Source: Beijerinckia sp. 28-YEA-48
GTDB taxonomy: Bacteria > Pseudomonadota > Alphaproteobacteria > Rhizobiales > Beijerinckiaceae
Length of the DNA: 64,000 nucleotides
Assembly (NCBI RefSeq): GCF_900104955.1
Contig: NZ_FNSI01000001.1
Location: 778,001-842,000, forward strand
Reading direction: 5' to 3'
How positions within the stretch are numbered: position 1 is the stretch's first letter; every line of letters begins with the position of its first letter. The position numbers were made by a program, and so were the translations under genes. The notes under the pieces were generated by a model, which was not told the origin of the DNA, ran no database searches, and was given only the letters and a program-made list of their open reading frames with translations. Shown here one piece after another: positions 9,078 through 17,894 of the stretch.

Positions 9078-11060
9078 ATGTTCAACTCCGTCCTGATTGC
9101 CAATCGCGGTGAGATCGCCTGCCGGATCATCCGCACGGCGCGACGTCTGGGGCTGCGCACCATCGCCGTCTATTCGCAGGCGGATAGGAATGCGCTGCAT
9201 GTGCGCCTGGCTGATGAGGCGCATGAGATTGGCCCTGCGCCAGCGGCGCAGTCTTATCTGAATGGCGATGTCATTCTCGAGGTGGCGCGCGCCGCCAAGG
9301 CTGAATGCATTCATCCAGGCTATGGCTTTCTGTCGGAGAATGCCGGCTTCGCCGAGGCCTGTGCAGCGGTTGGCGTGGTCTTTGTCGGCCCGCCGCCTGC
9401 TGCCATTCGCGCCATGGGCCTAAAGGACGAAGCCAAGGCGCTGATGCGCAAGGCCGGTGTTCCCGTTGTTCCTGGCTACGACGGCGCCGAGCAGGCCATT
9501 GCGCATCTGGCTGATGAGGCCCAGCGCATCGGCTATCCCGTGCTCATCAAAGCGGTGGCCGGCGGTGGCGGTAAGGGCATGCGCAAGGTGGAACGTGCTG
9601 CTGATTTCGCCGATGCCTTGGCCGCCGCGCAACGCGAAGCGCAATCCTCTTTCGGCAATGCGCGTGTGTTGATCGAGAAATATGTCAGCACGCCGCGTCA
9701 TATCGAGATTCAGGTTTTCGCCGACAGCCACGGCAACACCATTCATTTGTTCGAGCGTGATTGCACCATGCAGCGCCGGCATCAGAAGGTGATCGAGGAA
9801 GCGCCAGCGCCGGGCATGAATGAAGAGACGCGGCGCGCGATGGGTGAAGCAGCTGTCGCTGCGGCGCGCGCGGTGGGTTACGCCGGCGCTGGCACGGTCG
9901 AATTCATCGCCGATGGTTCCAGGCCGCTGTCGCCGGAGAGTTTCTGGTTCATGGAGATGAACACGCGGCTGCAGGTGGAGCATCCCGTGACGGAAGCGAT
10001 CACCGGGCTCGATCTGGTGGAGATGCAGTTTCGTGTTGCCGCGGGCGAGACGCTATCGCTGCAACAAGCGGACGTCAGGCACTCCGGCCATGCGATCGAA
10101 ACGCGGCTTTATGCGGAGGATCCCAACAGCGGCTTTCTGCCCTCGACCGGGCGCATCCTGGCGCTCGATCTACCGCAAGGAGAAGGTGTGCGCGTTGATG
10201 CCGGTGTGACTGATGGCAGCGAGGTGACGCCGTTCTACGATCCGATGATCGCCAAGATCATTGCTCATGGGGCGACCCGCGCGCAGGCGATCCAGCGGCT
10301 AGCCGATGCCTTGGCGGCAACCAAGGTTGTAGGCCCTCGGTCCAACGCGGGTTTCTTGCATCGGCTGGTGACGCGGCCGGAGTTTGCCAGCAACGCGTTC
10401 GATACGGGATTCATCGAGCGACATCTCGATGATCTCGGTGCGGCGCCGCAGCCTTTTGACGATGCGGCGGTGGCCTTCGGTGCAGCGGTGGCGCTGGCGG
10501 ATCACCGTGAAAGTGTGAATGGCTTTGCCGATCCGTGGGCGCGTGCTGATGCTTTTCAGCTGGGGGCGCCGCGCAACCAGAAGATTGCCATTGCTGTCGA
10601 AGGTGAACGTCAGACGGTGCAAGCGAAGTGGCATGAAGGTGAAATGGCGGTAGCCTTCGCCAGTGCTCGGCTATCGGCGCGTTGCGAAAATAGCAAATGG
10701 ATGTGCGCCGATCCGCTGCTAAGTGCTTATCGGGATAACAGCGGTGTGTTCGTCTTGCGCGAAGGGCGGCAGGTTCATGTGAGCCTGTTCGACGCGCTCG
10801 ATCATGCCGATGAAACATTGGCTGTCGATGGCAACGTCGTGCGTTCGCCGATGCATGGCAAGCTTGTCGCGCTCTTTGTTGCTGCGGGAGAAGCGGTGGA
10901 GAAGGGCGCGCGGCTGGCTATTGTCGAGGCGATGAAAATGGAGCATGTGCTAGTGGCGCCGGTCGCGGGCCGTGTTGGTCCGATTGCTATTCACGCCGGC
11001 CAACAGGTGGCGCAAAATGCCACGCTGCTGATAATCGAAACAGAAACGGGAGACGCCTGA
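9078..11060 (+). CDS. mccA: 3-methylcrotonyl-CoA carboxylase, biotin carboxylase/biotin carrier (alpha) subunit
   Basis: The 660-aa protein carboxylates its own biotin with ATP and bicarbonate and feeds the beta subunit encoded 15 bp upstream. Domains in order: biotin carboxylase N-terminal domain (FNSVLIANRGEIACRIIRTA), ATP-grasp domain (KAVAGGGGKGMRKV, MEMNTRLQVEHPVTE), biotin carboxylase C-terminal domain (IETRLYAEDPNSGFLPSTG), a linker region of weaker similarity, and a biotinyl domain with EAMKMEHVL, Lys at about residue 620. The following SDR gene starts immediately at its stop, indicating an mccB-mccA-SDR operon. Confidence 0.92.
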   Translation: MFNSVLIANRGEIACRIIRTARRLGLRTIAVYSQADRNALHVRLADEAHEIGPAPAAQSYLNGDVILEVARAAKAECIHPGYGFLSENAGFAEACAAVGVVFVGPPPAAIRAMGLKDEAKALMRKAGVPVVPGYDGAEQAIAHLADEAQRIGYPVLIKAVAGGGGKGMRKVERAADFADALAAAQREAQSSFGNARVLIEKYVSTPRHIEIQVFADSHGNTIHLFERDCTMQRRHQKVIEEAPAPGMNEETRRAMGEAAVAAARAVGYAGAGTVEFIADGSRPLSPESFWFMEMNTRLQVEHPVTEAITGLDLVEMQFRVAAGETLSLQQADVRHSGHAIETRLYAEDPNSGFLPSTGRILALDLPQGEGVRVDAGVTDGSEVTPFYDPMIAKIIAHGATRAQAIQRLADALAATKVVGPRSNAGFLHRLVTRPEFASNAFDTGFIERHLDDLGAAPQPFDDAAVAFGAAVALADHRESVNGFADPWARADAFQLGAPRNQKIAIAVEGERQTVQAKWHEGEMAVAFASARLSARCENSKWMCADPLLSAYRDNSGVFVLREGRQVHVSLFDALDHADETLAVDGNVVRSPMHGKLVALFVAAGEAVEKGARLAIVEAMKMEHVLVAPVAGRVGPIAIHAGQQVAQNATLLIIETETGDA

Positions 11061-11816
11061 ATGTCTGATCAGAAAATCGCCTTAGTCACCGGCGGTGGCA
11101 CCGGCATCGGCCGGACGGCGGCGCTGGCACTCGCCGGCATCGGCTATACGCTGGTGGTGACCGGCCGGCGCCAGGAGCCGCTGGATGAAGCGGTGGCGGC
11201 GATCGAAAAAGCTGGCGGCAAGGCGATTGCGGTGGTCTGCAATGTTGGCGACCCGAAACAAGTCGACGCATTGTTCGCCAAGATCAAGGGCGAGTTCGGC
11301 CGTCTCGATCTGCTCTTCAACAATGCCGGCATGGGCGGTGCGCCATCGCTGTTGGAAGACCTGCCGTTCGAGAGATGGCAGGAGGTGGTCAGCGTCAATC
11401 TCAATGGCGTGTTCCTGTGCACCCAGGCGGCGTTCCGCATCATGAAGGATCAGAAGCCGCAGGGCGGGCGCATCATCAACAATGGCTCGATCTCGGCCCA
11501 TACGCCACGGCCGAATTCGATTGCTTATTCGGCGACGAAACATGCGGTGACGGGCATCACCAAGACGGCGGCGCTCGATGGCCGCAAATATGACATAGCC
11601 GTCGGCCAGATAGACATCGGCAATGCGGAGAGCAGCATGGCCGACAAGATGAAGAAGGGCGTGCCGCAGCCGGATGGATCGATCCGGCCGGAAGCGACCA
11701 TGGCGCTGGATCATGTCGGCCGGGCGATCGTTGCCATGGCCAGTCTGCCGCTGGAGACGAATGTGTTGTTCATGACCATCAAGGCGACGAAAATGCCGTT
11801 CGAGGGACGCGGATGA
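11061..11816 (+). CDS. Short-chain dehydrogenase/reductase
   Basis: The 251-aa classical SDR has the nucleotide-binding TGGGTGIG (residues ~10-17), NNAG, the catalytic Ser in NGSISAHTP and the YSATK active-site Tyr/Lys. Arg residues after beta-2 (TGRRQEP) favour NADP(H), by family rule. It begins exactly at the mccA stop, so it is translationally linked to leucine breakdown. No gene for methylglutaconyl-CoA hydratase or HMG-CoA lyase is seen here, and this enzyme does not replace them. Its substrate is unknown; an auxiliary hydroxyacyl or keto acid is a guess. Confidence 0.85.
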   Translation: MSDQKIALVTGGGTGIGRTAALALAGIGYTLVVTGRRQEPLDEAVAAIEKAGGKAIAVVCNVGDPKQVDALFAKIKGEFGRLDLLFNNAGMGGAPSLLEDLPFERWQEVVSVNLNGVFLCTQAAFRIMKDQKPQGGRIINNGSISAHTPRPNSIAYSATKHAVTGITKTAALDGRKYDIAVGQIDIGNAESSMADKMKKGVPQPDGSIRPEATMALDHVGRAIVAMASLPLETNVLFMTIKATKMPFEGRG

Positions 11817-12187
11817 TCCGCTCCGCTGTCATTGCAACGGGGGGCGCTTTCCTTTCGCTGCTGGCGCTGACGGAGCAGGCTTCGGCCTGCTCCTGCGCCA
11901 AGCAGACACGCGAACAGGCGGCCGCTCAGGCTTCGATCGTGATCACCGGCCGGGTGCTGAACGTGCGCCGGGACGGCGCCAACATCTATGCGCGCATCGA
12001 AACGGTGCAGATGCTGAAAGGCAGCGCGCCGCCGGTGGTCGAAGTGATGACGCCCGTTTCGGCGGCGGCCTGCGGCTATAATTTCGAGCGCGGCAAGACG
12101 CTGGCCATTGCGGCGCAACTGGCCGAACAGCAGTTCCGCACCAATACCTGCCTGATGAACGCCATCAATAGCCCGGCCCATAAATAA
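11813..12187 (+). CDS. Secreted NTR/TIMP-like domain protein
   Basis: The 124-aa product has a signal peptide (MIRSAVIATGGAFLSLLALTEQASA) cut just before CSC. The mature N-terminus CSCAKQ, then ASIVITGRVL and two further cysteines (ACGYNF, TNTCLMN), resemble the OB-fold NTR module of tissue inhibitors of metalloproteinases, whose CSC N-terminus chelates the protease metal. Bacterial members of this group are uncharacterised, and inhibition is only a structural suggestion. The start overlaps the SDR stop by four bases (ATGA), so it is translated from the same transcript. Confidence 0.6.
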   Translation: MIRSAVIATGGAFLSLLALTEQASACSCAKQTREQAAAQASIVITGRVLNVRRDGANIYARIETVQMLKGSAPPVVEVMTPVSAAACGYNFERGKTLAIAAQLAEQQFRTNTCLMNAINSPAHK

Positions 12188-12330
12188 GGCAGCCGGGCTG
12201 TGCCTAAGACGCACGGCTTTGATTCCTCAAGGCAAATGGCGACGGCATTGGCCTGGGACCAGCATTATTGCATGTTGACGATGCGCAGGGGCCGCTTGTT
12301 CCGCACCCGCTGCAAGGCCAAAATGGAGCC

Positions 12331-12768
12331 ATGGCGCTACATTTAATCAAATTGTCGGTCGGATCGGAGTCGATCCGCGATCACGAAGAGTGGGTCCAGC
12401 AGCGGATGGCCGCCAAGAAGCAGGCTGGCGAGCCGGCGGAGTACACGCATCGGACCCGCATGGTGCCCAAGCGCGTCGCCGAGCTGCTCGATGGCGGTTC
12501 GATGTATTGGGTCATCAAGGGGCAGGTTTCGGCGCGGCAGAAGCTCATCGATATCCGGCCGTTTACGGATGACCAGGGCATTTCGCGCTGCTTCATCGTG
12601 ATGGAGCCCGACGTGGTTCCGATCATGCCACGATCTTGCCGGCCGTTTCAGGGCTGGCGTTATCTCAAGGATAACGAGAAGCCGGAGGATGTGACAGCCG
12701 GCTTCGGCGAACTGGCGCAAATGCCGGAAGATCTGCGGCGCGAGTTGCGCGAGCTCGGGCTGCTATAG
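12331..12768 (+). CDS. DUF1489 family protein
   Basis: The 145-aa product matches the DUF1489 family (PF07370), widespread in Alphaproteobacteria and of unknown function. Marks are MALHLIKLSVG, the HRTRMVPKR core, GGSMYWVIKG, RQKLIDIRPF and the closing RPFQGWRYL. I set the start at the ATG at 12331 with GGAG four bases ahead; the open frame continues upstream without family similarity. The 143-bp gap before it holds nothing recognised. Confidence 0.8.
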   Translation: MALHLIKLSVGSESIRDHEEWVQQRMAAKKQAGEPAEYTHRTRMVPKRVAELLDGGSMYWVIKGQVSARQKLIDIRPFTDDQGISRCFIVMEPDVVPIMPRSCRPFQGWRYLKDNEKPEDVTAGFGELAQMPEDLRRELRELGLL

Positions 12769-13228
12769 CGAGGCGAGGCTGCCCGACCGGGCAATCGCAT
12801 CGAGAACATTCCAGCGGCTTTCGTTGAAAACTTCCGTTGCATCAGCCTGCATCTCCTCGGCAATCCGTTGCGCAACGTGCCGACTCATCTTTTTCATATG
12901 GAAAGATTGACTGATCTCGGGTGCAGCGCGCTGGTTGAAACCTGCGCCGTGAGATCGACATGAGCGACACGATGAACTGTCGCGATGGCTGGCTGTTCTC
13001 GAATCGAGAGAAGGCAGATCGCTCAATAGTTCTTGTATTGAGGGTTCATCAAAACGTATTGCAACTTTGTCGCGATGACTCAACGGTAATTTTCGCGCGC
13101 GACTCCTACGAGTTTGTAATGCGAAAAACTTTTCGGCTTGTCTGCCCAAAGCGATTGTGACGAGACACGTCGCGTAAAATCATAAGTCTAAATCGATCGA
13201 CGATGTGATTGCTCTGCATTGCAAGGCT
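12769..13228. other. Gene-free stretch upstream of the TonB locus
   Basis: I see no convincing gene here. A 44-codon frame on the minus strand (12763-12897) has a plausible helical composition but no ribosome site, and a 66-codon plus frame at 12960 lacks support. The last 150 bp before exbD are more A+T-rich than the surroundings, as expected of a promoter region. Confidence 0.4.
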
Positions 13229-13229
13229 T

Positions 13230-13259
13230 TGTGACAGATCGTCTTGCGATCTCGTCACA
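13230..13259. promoter_or_regulatory. Inverted repeat upstream of exbD (candidate operator)
   Basis: TGTGACAGATCG (13230-13241) and CGATCTCGTCACA (13247-13259) form a near-perfect inverted repeat with a 5-bp centre, 76 bp before the exbD start. There is no T tract, so a terminator is unlikely. A dimeric regulator site is the simplest reading. The regulator is not identified: the TGTGA/TCACA ends recall CRP-like sites but the spacing is wrong. Confidence 0.4.
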
Positions 13260-13334
13260 TGAATGAAATTTTAGATTTCTAGTTCCGCGCCCAGATTTGA
13301 TCGCGTGCGTTTCGCGCGTCAAAGGGGGCTATCA

Positions 13335-13739
13335 ATGCGGAATTGGCCGGTACGGCATCAAAGACGCGTGCGCATCGAAATCATTCCGATGATCGATGTC
13401 ATGATGTTCTTGCTCGTCTTCTTTGTGCTCATCAGCGTCAATGTTCTGCCTGCGCTTGGCTTGAAAATCACGCCGCCCAGTTCGGCTCAGCCTGACAAAG
13501 TCGTCGAGCGAACACGGGTTCTGATCGGCATAGATCGTGAAGGCAAAACCTTCATCGATGGTCAACCGCTCGCATTGGATGCGATCGCCGAGAAGCTCAA
13601 ATCCCTGCCTTCCGACAAACCGACATCGGTTGTTGTCTCCGGCGATGAAGGCGCCTCCCTGCAAAATCTCATTAGCGTGATGGACGCCCTTAAGTCGGCC
13701 GGGGTGACGAGCATGCAAATCGTCACAAGGCCGAAATAG
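13335..13739 (+). CDS. exbD: ExbD-type biopolymer transporter
   Basis: The 134-aa inner-membrane protein has a short basic N-terminus (RHQRRVRIEIIPMIDVMMFLLVFFVL) with one membrane segment that carries the Asp (MIDV) essential for proton use in ExbD/TolR proteins. A periplasmic domain of about 95 residues follows. With ExbB (encoded at 17211) it would power TonB. AGGGGG at 13323-13328 fixes the ATG at 13335. Having exbD first and exbB last in the same locus is an unusual order. Confidence 0.85.
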   Translation: MRNWPVRHQRRVRIEIIPMIDVMMFLLVFFVLISVNVLPALGLKITPPSSAQPDKVVERTRVLIGIDREGKTFIDGQPLALDAIAEKLKSLPSDKPTSVVVSGDEGASLQNLISVMDALKSAGVTSMQIVTRPK

Positions 13740-13752
13740 GTGCGAAGACCTA

Positions 13753-14634
13753 ATGAAAACAGATCGAACAGAAGTGTTGAGCACGTCGATTTCGGCCGTG
13801 CTCACCGCGAGCCTGCTCTGGGCGTGCTGGCATCTGCCAGCGATGACAACGCCCACGCCTGTGCCAGTGCTGGATGTGTCTGCGATGGAAGTCGCTCTCG
13901 AGGCTCCGCCGGCAGAGCCCGCGCCTGCCGCGCCGCCTGTCGAACAACCCACCGAGCCTCCTGTCGAACCGCCGCCGCCGGAGCCGCAGCAGGAACCACC
14001 GCCGCCAGAGCCGCCAACAGCGATGGAGGAGAAGCCGCAAGAGCCTCCGCCTGTCGAAGAACCGCCTCCGCCAGTGGTCGAACCTCCGCCACCTGTCGTC
14101 GAGCCTCCACCACCGGTGATCGAACCGCCGTTGCCGGAGATCGAAACGCCACCACCTTCGCCAGTCGGCGAATTGCCGCCGCCAAAACCTGCCGTTGTGC
14201 CGCGTCCACACCCAGAGCCTCGTCCGCAGCCCAAGCCGGAGCCGAAGCCAGAGCCGAAGCCGCGACCGGAGCCAAAGCCGCAACCCAAACCTCAACCCAA
14301 GCCCCGGCCGGAACCCAAGCCTCTCAGAGACCACACGCCCGCGGTGGCGCGACCGGCGCCAGCGCAGGCGGCCGCGCCCGCACGCCCCGCCGCTGGAAAT
14401 GCGTCGGCTTTCCGCAGTTGTCTTGCCGGTGCGCCATATCCGCAATCGAAAGATGCGCGCTTACAAAAGCCCTCTGGCAGCGTCGGTATTTCGATTTCTG
14501 GCGGCAGCGCCAGCATCACCCGCAGTTCCGGATCTTCGATCCTCGATCAAGCGGCGCGTTCTCGAGCATCAGCCTGCGCAGCTTCGGCTGGCGGCGGAAC
14601 GCTGAGCGGCGTCGTCAACTACATCCCCCGATAA
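13753..14634 (+). CDS. tonB: TonB-like energy transducer, Pro-rich
   Basis: The 293-aa product has an N-terminal anchor (about residues 10-30, ISAVLTASLLWACWHLP), then a very long Pro/Glu and Pro/Lys region (about residues 45-205) in PPPPE and PKPEP repeats able to span the periplasm. It ends with a compact domain carrying YPQSKDARLQKPSGSV, SSGSSILDQAA and VVNYIPR. The end fits the TonB C-terminal fold (YP...GxV...SSG...LDxAA), though it is short and poorer in hydrophobic strands than usual. Position between exbD and the receptor supports the call. It lies 13 bp after exbD. Confidence 0.8.
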   Translation: MKTDRTEVLSTSISAVLTASLLWACWHLPAMTTPTPVPVLDVSAMEVALEAPPAEPAPAAPPVEQPTEPPVEPPPPEPQQEPPPPEPPTAMEEKPQEPPPVEEPPPPVVEPPPPVVEPPPPVIEPPLPEIETPPPSPVGELPPPKPAVVPRPHPEPRPQPKPEPKPEPKPRPEPKPQPKPQPKPRPEPKPLRDHTPAVARPAPAQAAAPARPAAGNASAFRSCLAGAPYPQSKDARLQKPSGSVGISISGGSASITRSSGSSILDQAARSRASACAASAGGGTLSGVVNYIPR

Positions 14635-14661
14635 CCGTTATCTCTTGAAAGGAATAAACTC

Positions 14662-17211
14662 GTGTTCTTGCGTCATCTGACTATCACGTTGCTAGCTGGT
14701 ACATCTCTCATCGCCACCGCCGTGGCGCAAACCGCTCCGAATGAAACGGCAAACGCCCGTGCGGCGCGCAATGCGCGTGCTGCCGCTCAGCAGAGCGCAC
14801 CGCCGGTTCAGCCGCACGAGGCCGCACAACGCCGGCGCGATGGGGCGGCTCAAAGCGGATTGACCGCCGCGCCAACGGACTTCGGTCGCATCGATATTCG
14901 TGAAGGCGGCGATGGGGCCACGCCCGGTGGTGTGACGCGCCAGGATATCGGCGGCGGCTATATGATTCAGGAAGAGACGCCGAAGACACGTTCCACGGTC
15001 ACGCGCGATGCCATCGACAAGCTGTCGCCGACGGCCAATCCCTATCAGATGATCGAAATGCTGCCCGGCGCCAACGTGTCGAGCCCCGATGCGGCAGGTC
15101 TGAACGGTGGCAACATCACGATCCGCGGGTTTAACTCGGATCAGATCGGCATGACCGTCGAAGGCGCGCCGGTCAACGATTCCGGCAGCTATGCCCTGTA
15201 TCCGCAGGAATATGTCGACGGCGAAAATATCTCGCAGGTGTCTCTCGCGCAGGGTGCGCCTGACATTGACTCGCCGCATATCGGTTCGACCGGTGGCGTC
15301 ATCAACGTCTACATGCGCGATCCTTCGAAGACGTACGGTGGCCTCGTCAAGACGACGCTGGGCTCCTACAATAAGCGCCGGATTTTCGGCCGCATCGAAA
15401 CCGGCGATATGAATGGCCTGCGCGGCTATGTTTCGTTTTCGCGCTATCACGCCGACCATTGGGCCCAACCCGGCCAGGACGACCGCACCCATATCGATAC
15501 GAAATGGGTTTACGATATCAGCGCCGGCAACCGGATCAGCGCGTCGCTGATTTACAATCAAGCCATCAACAATAATTACATCAACCCGACGCTGGCTCAG
15601 TTTCACACACTCGGCTTTAGCCCGGCCTATGCGGGGAGCCTGCCGTCCACCTTCATCACTGGTCCCGATCAGAGCGCCGGCAGCGCTTTCAACTACTACA
15701 AGATGCGCATCAATCCATTCCGTAACCTGATCGCCAGCGCGCCGTCGGTCTTTACGATCACGGACAAGCTGACGTTCGATACGGTTCCTTACTTCTGGTA
15801 CGGCTACGGCAACGGCGGCGGCACATCGACCCTGACCGAAAATCCGATTGGAACGGTGTCTGGTCCCGGAACCTTCTGGGGCAATCAGCGCATCACCGGC
15901 GTCGACTGGTTCCCCAATGGCATCATTTCGAGCACCAACAAGGGACTGCTCTTTAACCCGTCGATCACCGAAACCTATCGGCCGGGTATCATCAACAAGC
16001 TCACCTATCAGTTGGATGATCATAAGATCATCTTCGGCCATTGGTTTGAGCGCGCCACTCACAAACAGACCGCGCCCTATGCTTATCTCACGGCGGCCGG
16101 TGAGCCGGTCGATCCCTATGGCTCGGGCGGTATCGTTGTGCCCGCCGGACAGCCGGGCGCTGGTTCGCTGATCCAGCGTCGCGATACGATGACGACGACG
16201 ATGAGCAATACGTTCTTCCTTGGCGATACGTGGTCGCTCTTCAACGATCGTTTGAGCATCGAATACGGTCTCAAGCAGACCTTCATCAATCGCCGTGTCG
16301 AGAACTTCCTTCCCGGTGCGACGCCGGTCGTCACCCGCAATGACACGGCGACACTGCCGCAGATTGGCGTTCGCTACCGTCTGACGGACGAACATTCGGT
16401 GTTCGCGAGCATTAACACGACGTTTCGCACAACGCCGAATTTCGCGCTTGCCGACGCCTTCAGCAACACGACAGGCCTTAAGACCACGGCGGCCAACAAC
16501 ACCCAATCGCCGGAAAAGGCCATTACGTTTGAAGTTGGTCATCGCTATCAGGGCGAGCTGATCAACACGTCGCTGTCGTTCTTTGCGACGCAATATCGGA
16601 ACCGCCAGGTCACGACGAATACGGTCGATCCGAGCGGTGGCACGGCGCTTCTTACGCAGAGCATCAACGCCGGACGCGTCAACAGCTACGGTGTCGATTT
16701 CGAAATCGGCACGAGGCCGATCTATAATTTCCGCCCCTATCTGTCGGCGGAATATCTGCGCACCCGGCTTATGGACAATCTCCCCGTCACCCTCGCTGGC
16801 GGTGCTCAGGATTATCTGCCGGTGGCGGGGAAGGAACTGCCGCGCGCGCCGCGTTATCAGCTTGGTCTCGGCCTCGACTATGATGACGGCAAGTTCTTCG
16901 CCAACGTCCGCTACAAATTCTACGCGCGTCAATATTCGACCTTCACGAACGATCAGCAGATCGGTCCTTATGGTTTGATGCATGCGGGCTTCGGTTACCG
17001 GTTTGACGATTTCCTCGGTGTCAAAAAGCCGGAGATCAAGGTCAATCTCTACAATCTCTTTGACCGCCGCACGCTTGTTGGCGTCAACGGCGTTCAGACG
17101 AATGCGCTGGCGACGCGAGGTGTCAACGGCGGCATCATCTCCGGGTCCGCGCCGACCTATTACCAAGGGCAGGGCTTCGCGGCCAGCCTGACAATGCAGG
17201 TTGCTTTCTGA
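14662..17211 (+). CDS. TonB-dependent outer-membrane receptor
   Basis: The 849-aa protein has a signal peptide (MFLRHLTITLLAGTSLIATAVAQ), then about 85 residues of Ala/Gln-rich linker. The plug domain follows (TRDAIDKLSPTANPYQMIEMLPGANV, NITIRGFNSDQIGMTVEG, GSTGGVINVYMRDPS) and then a C-terminal beta barrel ending in Phe (TMQVAF), as outer-membrane barrels do. The C-terminal strand contains LYNLFDRRTLVGVNG. The ligand is not predictable from sequence. Flanking exbD, tonB, exbB and a phosphoesterase suggest that a phosphorylated compound may be imported or processed. The start is GTG at 14662 with GAAAGGA ahead. Confidence 0.9.
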   Translation: MFLRHLTITLLAGTSLIATAVAQTAPNETANARAARNARAAAQQSAPPVQPHEAAQRRRDGAAQSGLTAAPTDFGRIDIREGGDGATPGGVTRQDIGGGYMIQEETPKTRSTVTRDAIDKLSPTANPYQMIEMLPGANVSSPDAAGLNGGNITIRGFNSDQIGMTVEGAPVNDSGSYALYPQEYVDGENISQVSLAQGAPDIDSPHIGSTGGVINVYMRDPSKTYGGLVKTTLGSYNKRRIFGRIETGDMNGLRGYVSFSRYHADHWAQPGQDDRTHIDTKWVYDISAGNRISASLIYNQAINNNYINPTLAQFHTLGFSPAYAGSLPSTFITGPDQSAGSAFNYYKMRINPFRNLIASAPSVFTITDKLTFDTVPYFWYGYGNGGGTSTLTENPIGTVSGPGTFWGNQRITGVDWFPNGIISSTNKGLLFNPSITETYRPGIINKLTYQLDDHKIIFGHWFERATHKQTAPYAYLTAAGEPVDPYGSGGIVVPAGQPGAGSLIQRRDTMTTTMSNTFFLGDTWSLFNDRLSIEYGLKQTFINRRVENFLPGATPVVTRNDTATLPQIGVRYRLTDEHSVFASINTTFRTTPNFALADAFSNTTGLKTTAANNTQSPEKAITFEVGHRYQGELINTSLSFFATQYRNRQVTTNTVDPSGGTALLTQSINAGRVNSYGVDFEIGTRPIYNFRPYLSAEYLRTRLMDNLPVTLAGGAQDYLPVAGKELPRAPRYQLGLGLDYDDGKFFANVRYKFYARQYSTFTNDQQIGPYGLMHAGFGYRFDDFLGVKKPEIKVNLYNLFDRRTLVGVNGVQTNALATRGVNGGIISGSAPTYYQGQGFAASLTMQVAF

Positions 17212-17804
17212 TGCCACACATCGACAACACGCTTCTGCATCATATCTGCATCAACATCCTCTACGGCGCTCTGGGGCTGATGGTGTTTGTCATCCTGGAA
17301 CGGATGATCTTCTACGGGATGCTCGGGATCAAGACGCAGCAGATGCGCTCCGTCCTGCGTCGATCCAGCCTTTCGGCGGGGGCTGCACCGTATTTTCCGG
17401 GCCGCGACGTTCTCAGCACGAGCGTCATGGAGTTCCTGAACAAGCAGAGCAGGGAGGGTGGCATCACGCGCGCCCAGGTCGAGGACTTGTCCTCGGCTCT
17501 GTTCCTGCGGGTCAGCGGCAAGGTGAATGCCCGGCTGTGGCTGCTCGATACGATTGTCACGGCAGCGCCCTTGCTGGGTCTTTTGGGCACGATCCTTGGC
17601 ATCATGGATACGTTTGATGCGCTGTCGTCGGGCGGTATCTCTGATCCTGCGGCGGTTAGCCGTGGCATCGCTGCGGCGCTTTTGGCAACGGCCATCGGCA
17701 TCGGTACGGCGCTTCTCGGTCTCGTCGCCTTCAATGTTTTGCACAGGCAGGCCGACGTGATTACCGAAGGCTTCAAGGAAACGCTGCTCACCGTGACGCA
17801 CTAG
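17211..17804 (+). CDS. exbB: ExbB/TolQ/MotA-family proton channel protein
   Basis: The 197-aa inner-membrane protein has three hydrophobic segments (about residues 15-38, 110-130 and 155-178). It carries the family motif in DTIVTAAPLLGLLGTILGIMDTF and, later, GIAAALLATAIGIGTALLGLVAFN. It is the partner of ExbD at 13335. Its ATG overlaps the receptor's stop by one base, so the two are translationally coupled. It lacks the long cytoplasmic loop of larger ExbB proteins but has the full MotA/TolQ domain. Confidence 0.87.
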   Translation: MPHIDNTLLHHICINILYGALGLMVFVILERMIFYGMLGIKTQQMRSVLRRSSLSAGAAPYFPGRDVLSTSVMEFLNKQSREGGITRAQVEDLSSALFLRVSGKVNARLWLLDTIVTAAPLLGLLGTILGIMDTFDALSSGGISDPAAVSRGIAAALLATAIGIGTALLGLVAFNVLHRQADVITEGFKETLLTVTH

Positions 17805-17820
17805 TCGATTGTTCGCCGCT

Positions 17821-17858
17821 GTCACCCCGATAGCCGCAGCGCGGCTGTCGGGGATGAC
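17821..17858 (+). terminator. Strong hairpin between exbB and the phosphoesterase gene
   Basis: GTCACCCCGATAGCCGC, loop AGC, then GCGGCTGTCGGGGATGAC fold into a ~17-bp stem with a single bulge and one G-T pair. An A/T-rich tail follows but no T run. It could end most exbB transcripts, or lower expression of the downstream gene relative to the transporter, or protect the 3' end of the upstream message. Confidence 0.5.
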
Positions 17859-17894
17859 ACCGAAATATAATAAAGAGATCGGGATAGTTTCATC

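Noticed and set aside
12763..13149. A 128-codon minus-strand frame before the TonB locus
   Set aside because: The first two-thirds are Arg/Ser-rich and look like chance; only the last 44 codons are plausible, without a ribosome site.
13269..13282. TTTTAGATTTCTAG as an Irr-type iron control box before exbD
   Set aside because: Only part of the known TTTAGAA-TTCTAAA pattern is met, and the locus may not be for iron.
13900..14330. Repetitive DNA in the tonB gene as a possible repeat array
   Set aside because: It is explained by the Pro/Glu and Pro/Lys codons of the protein's periplasmic spacer.
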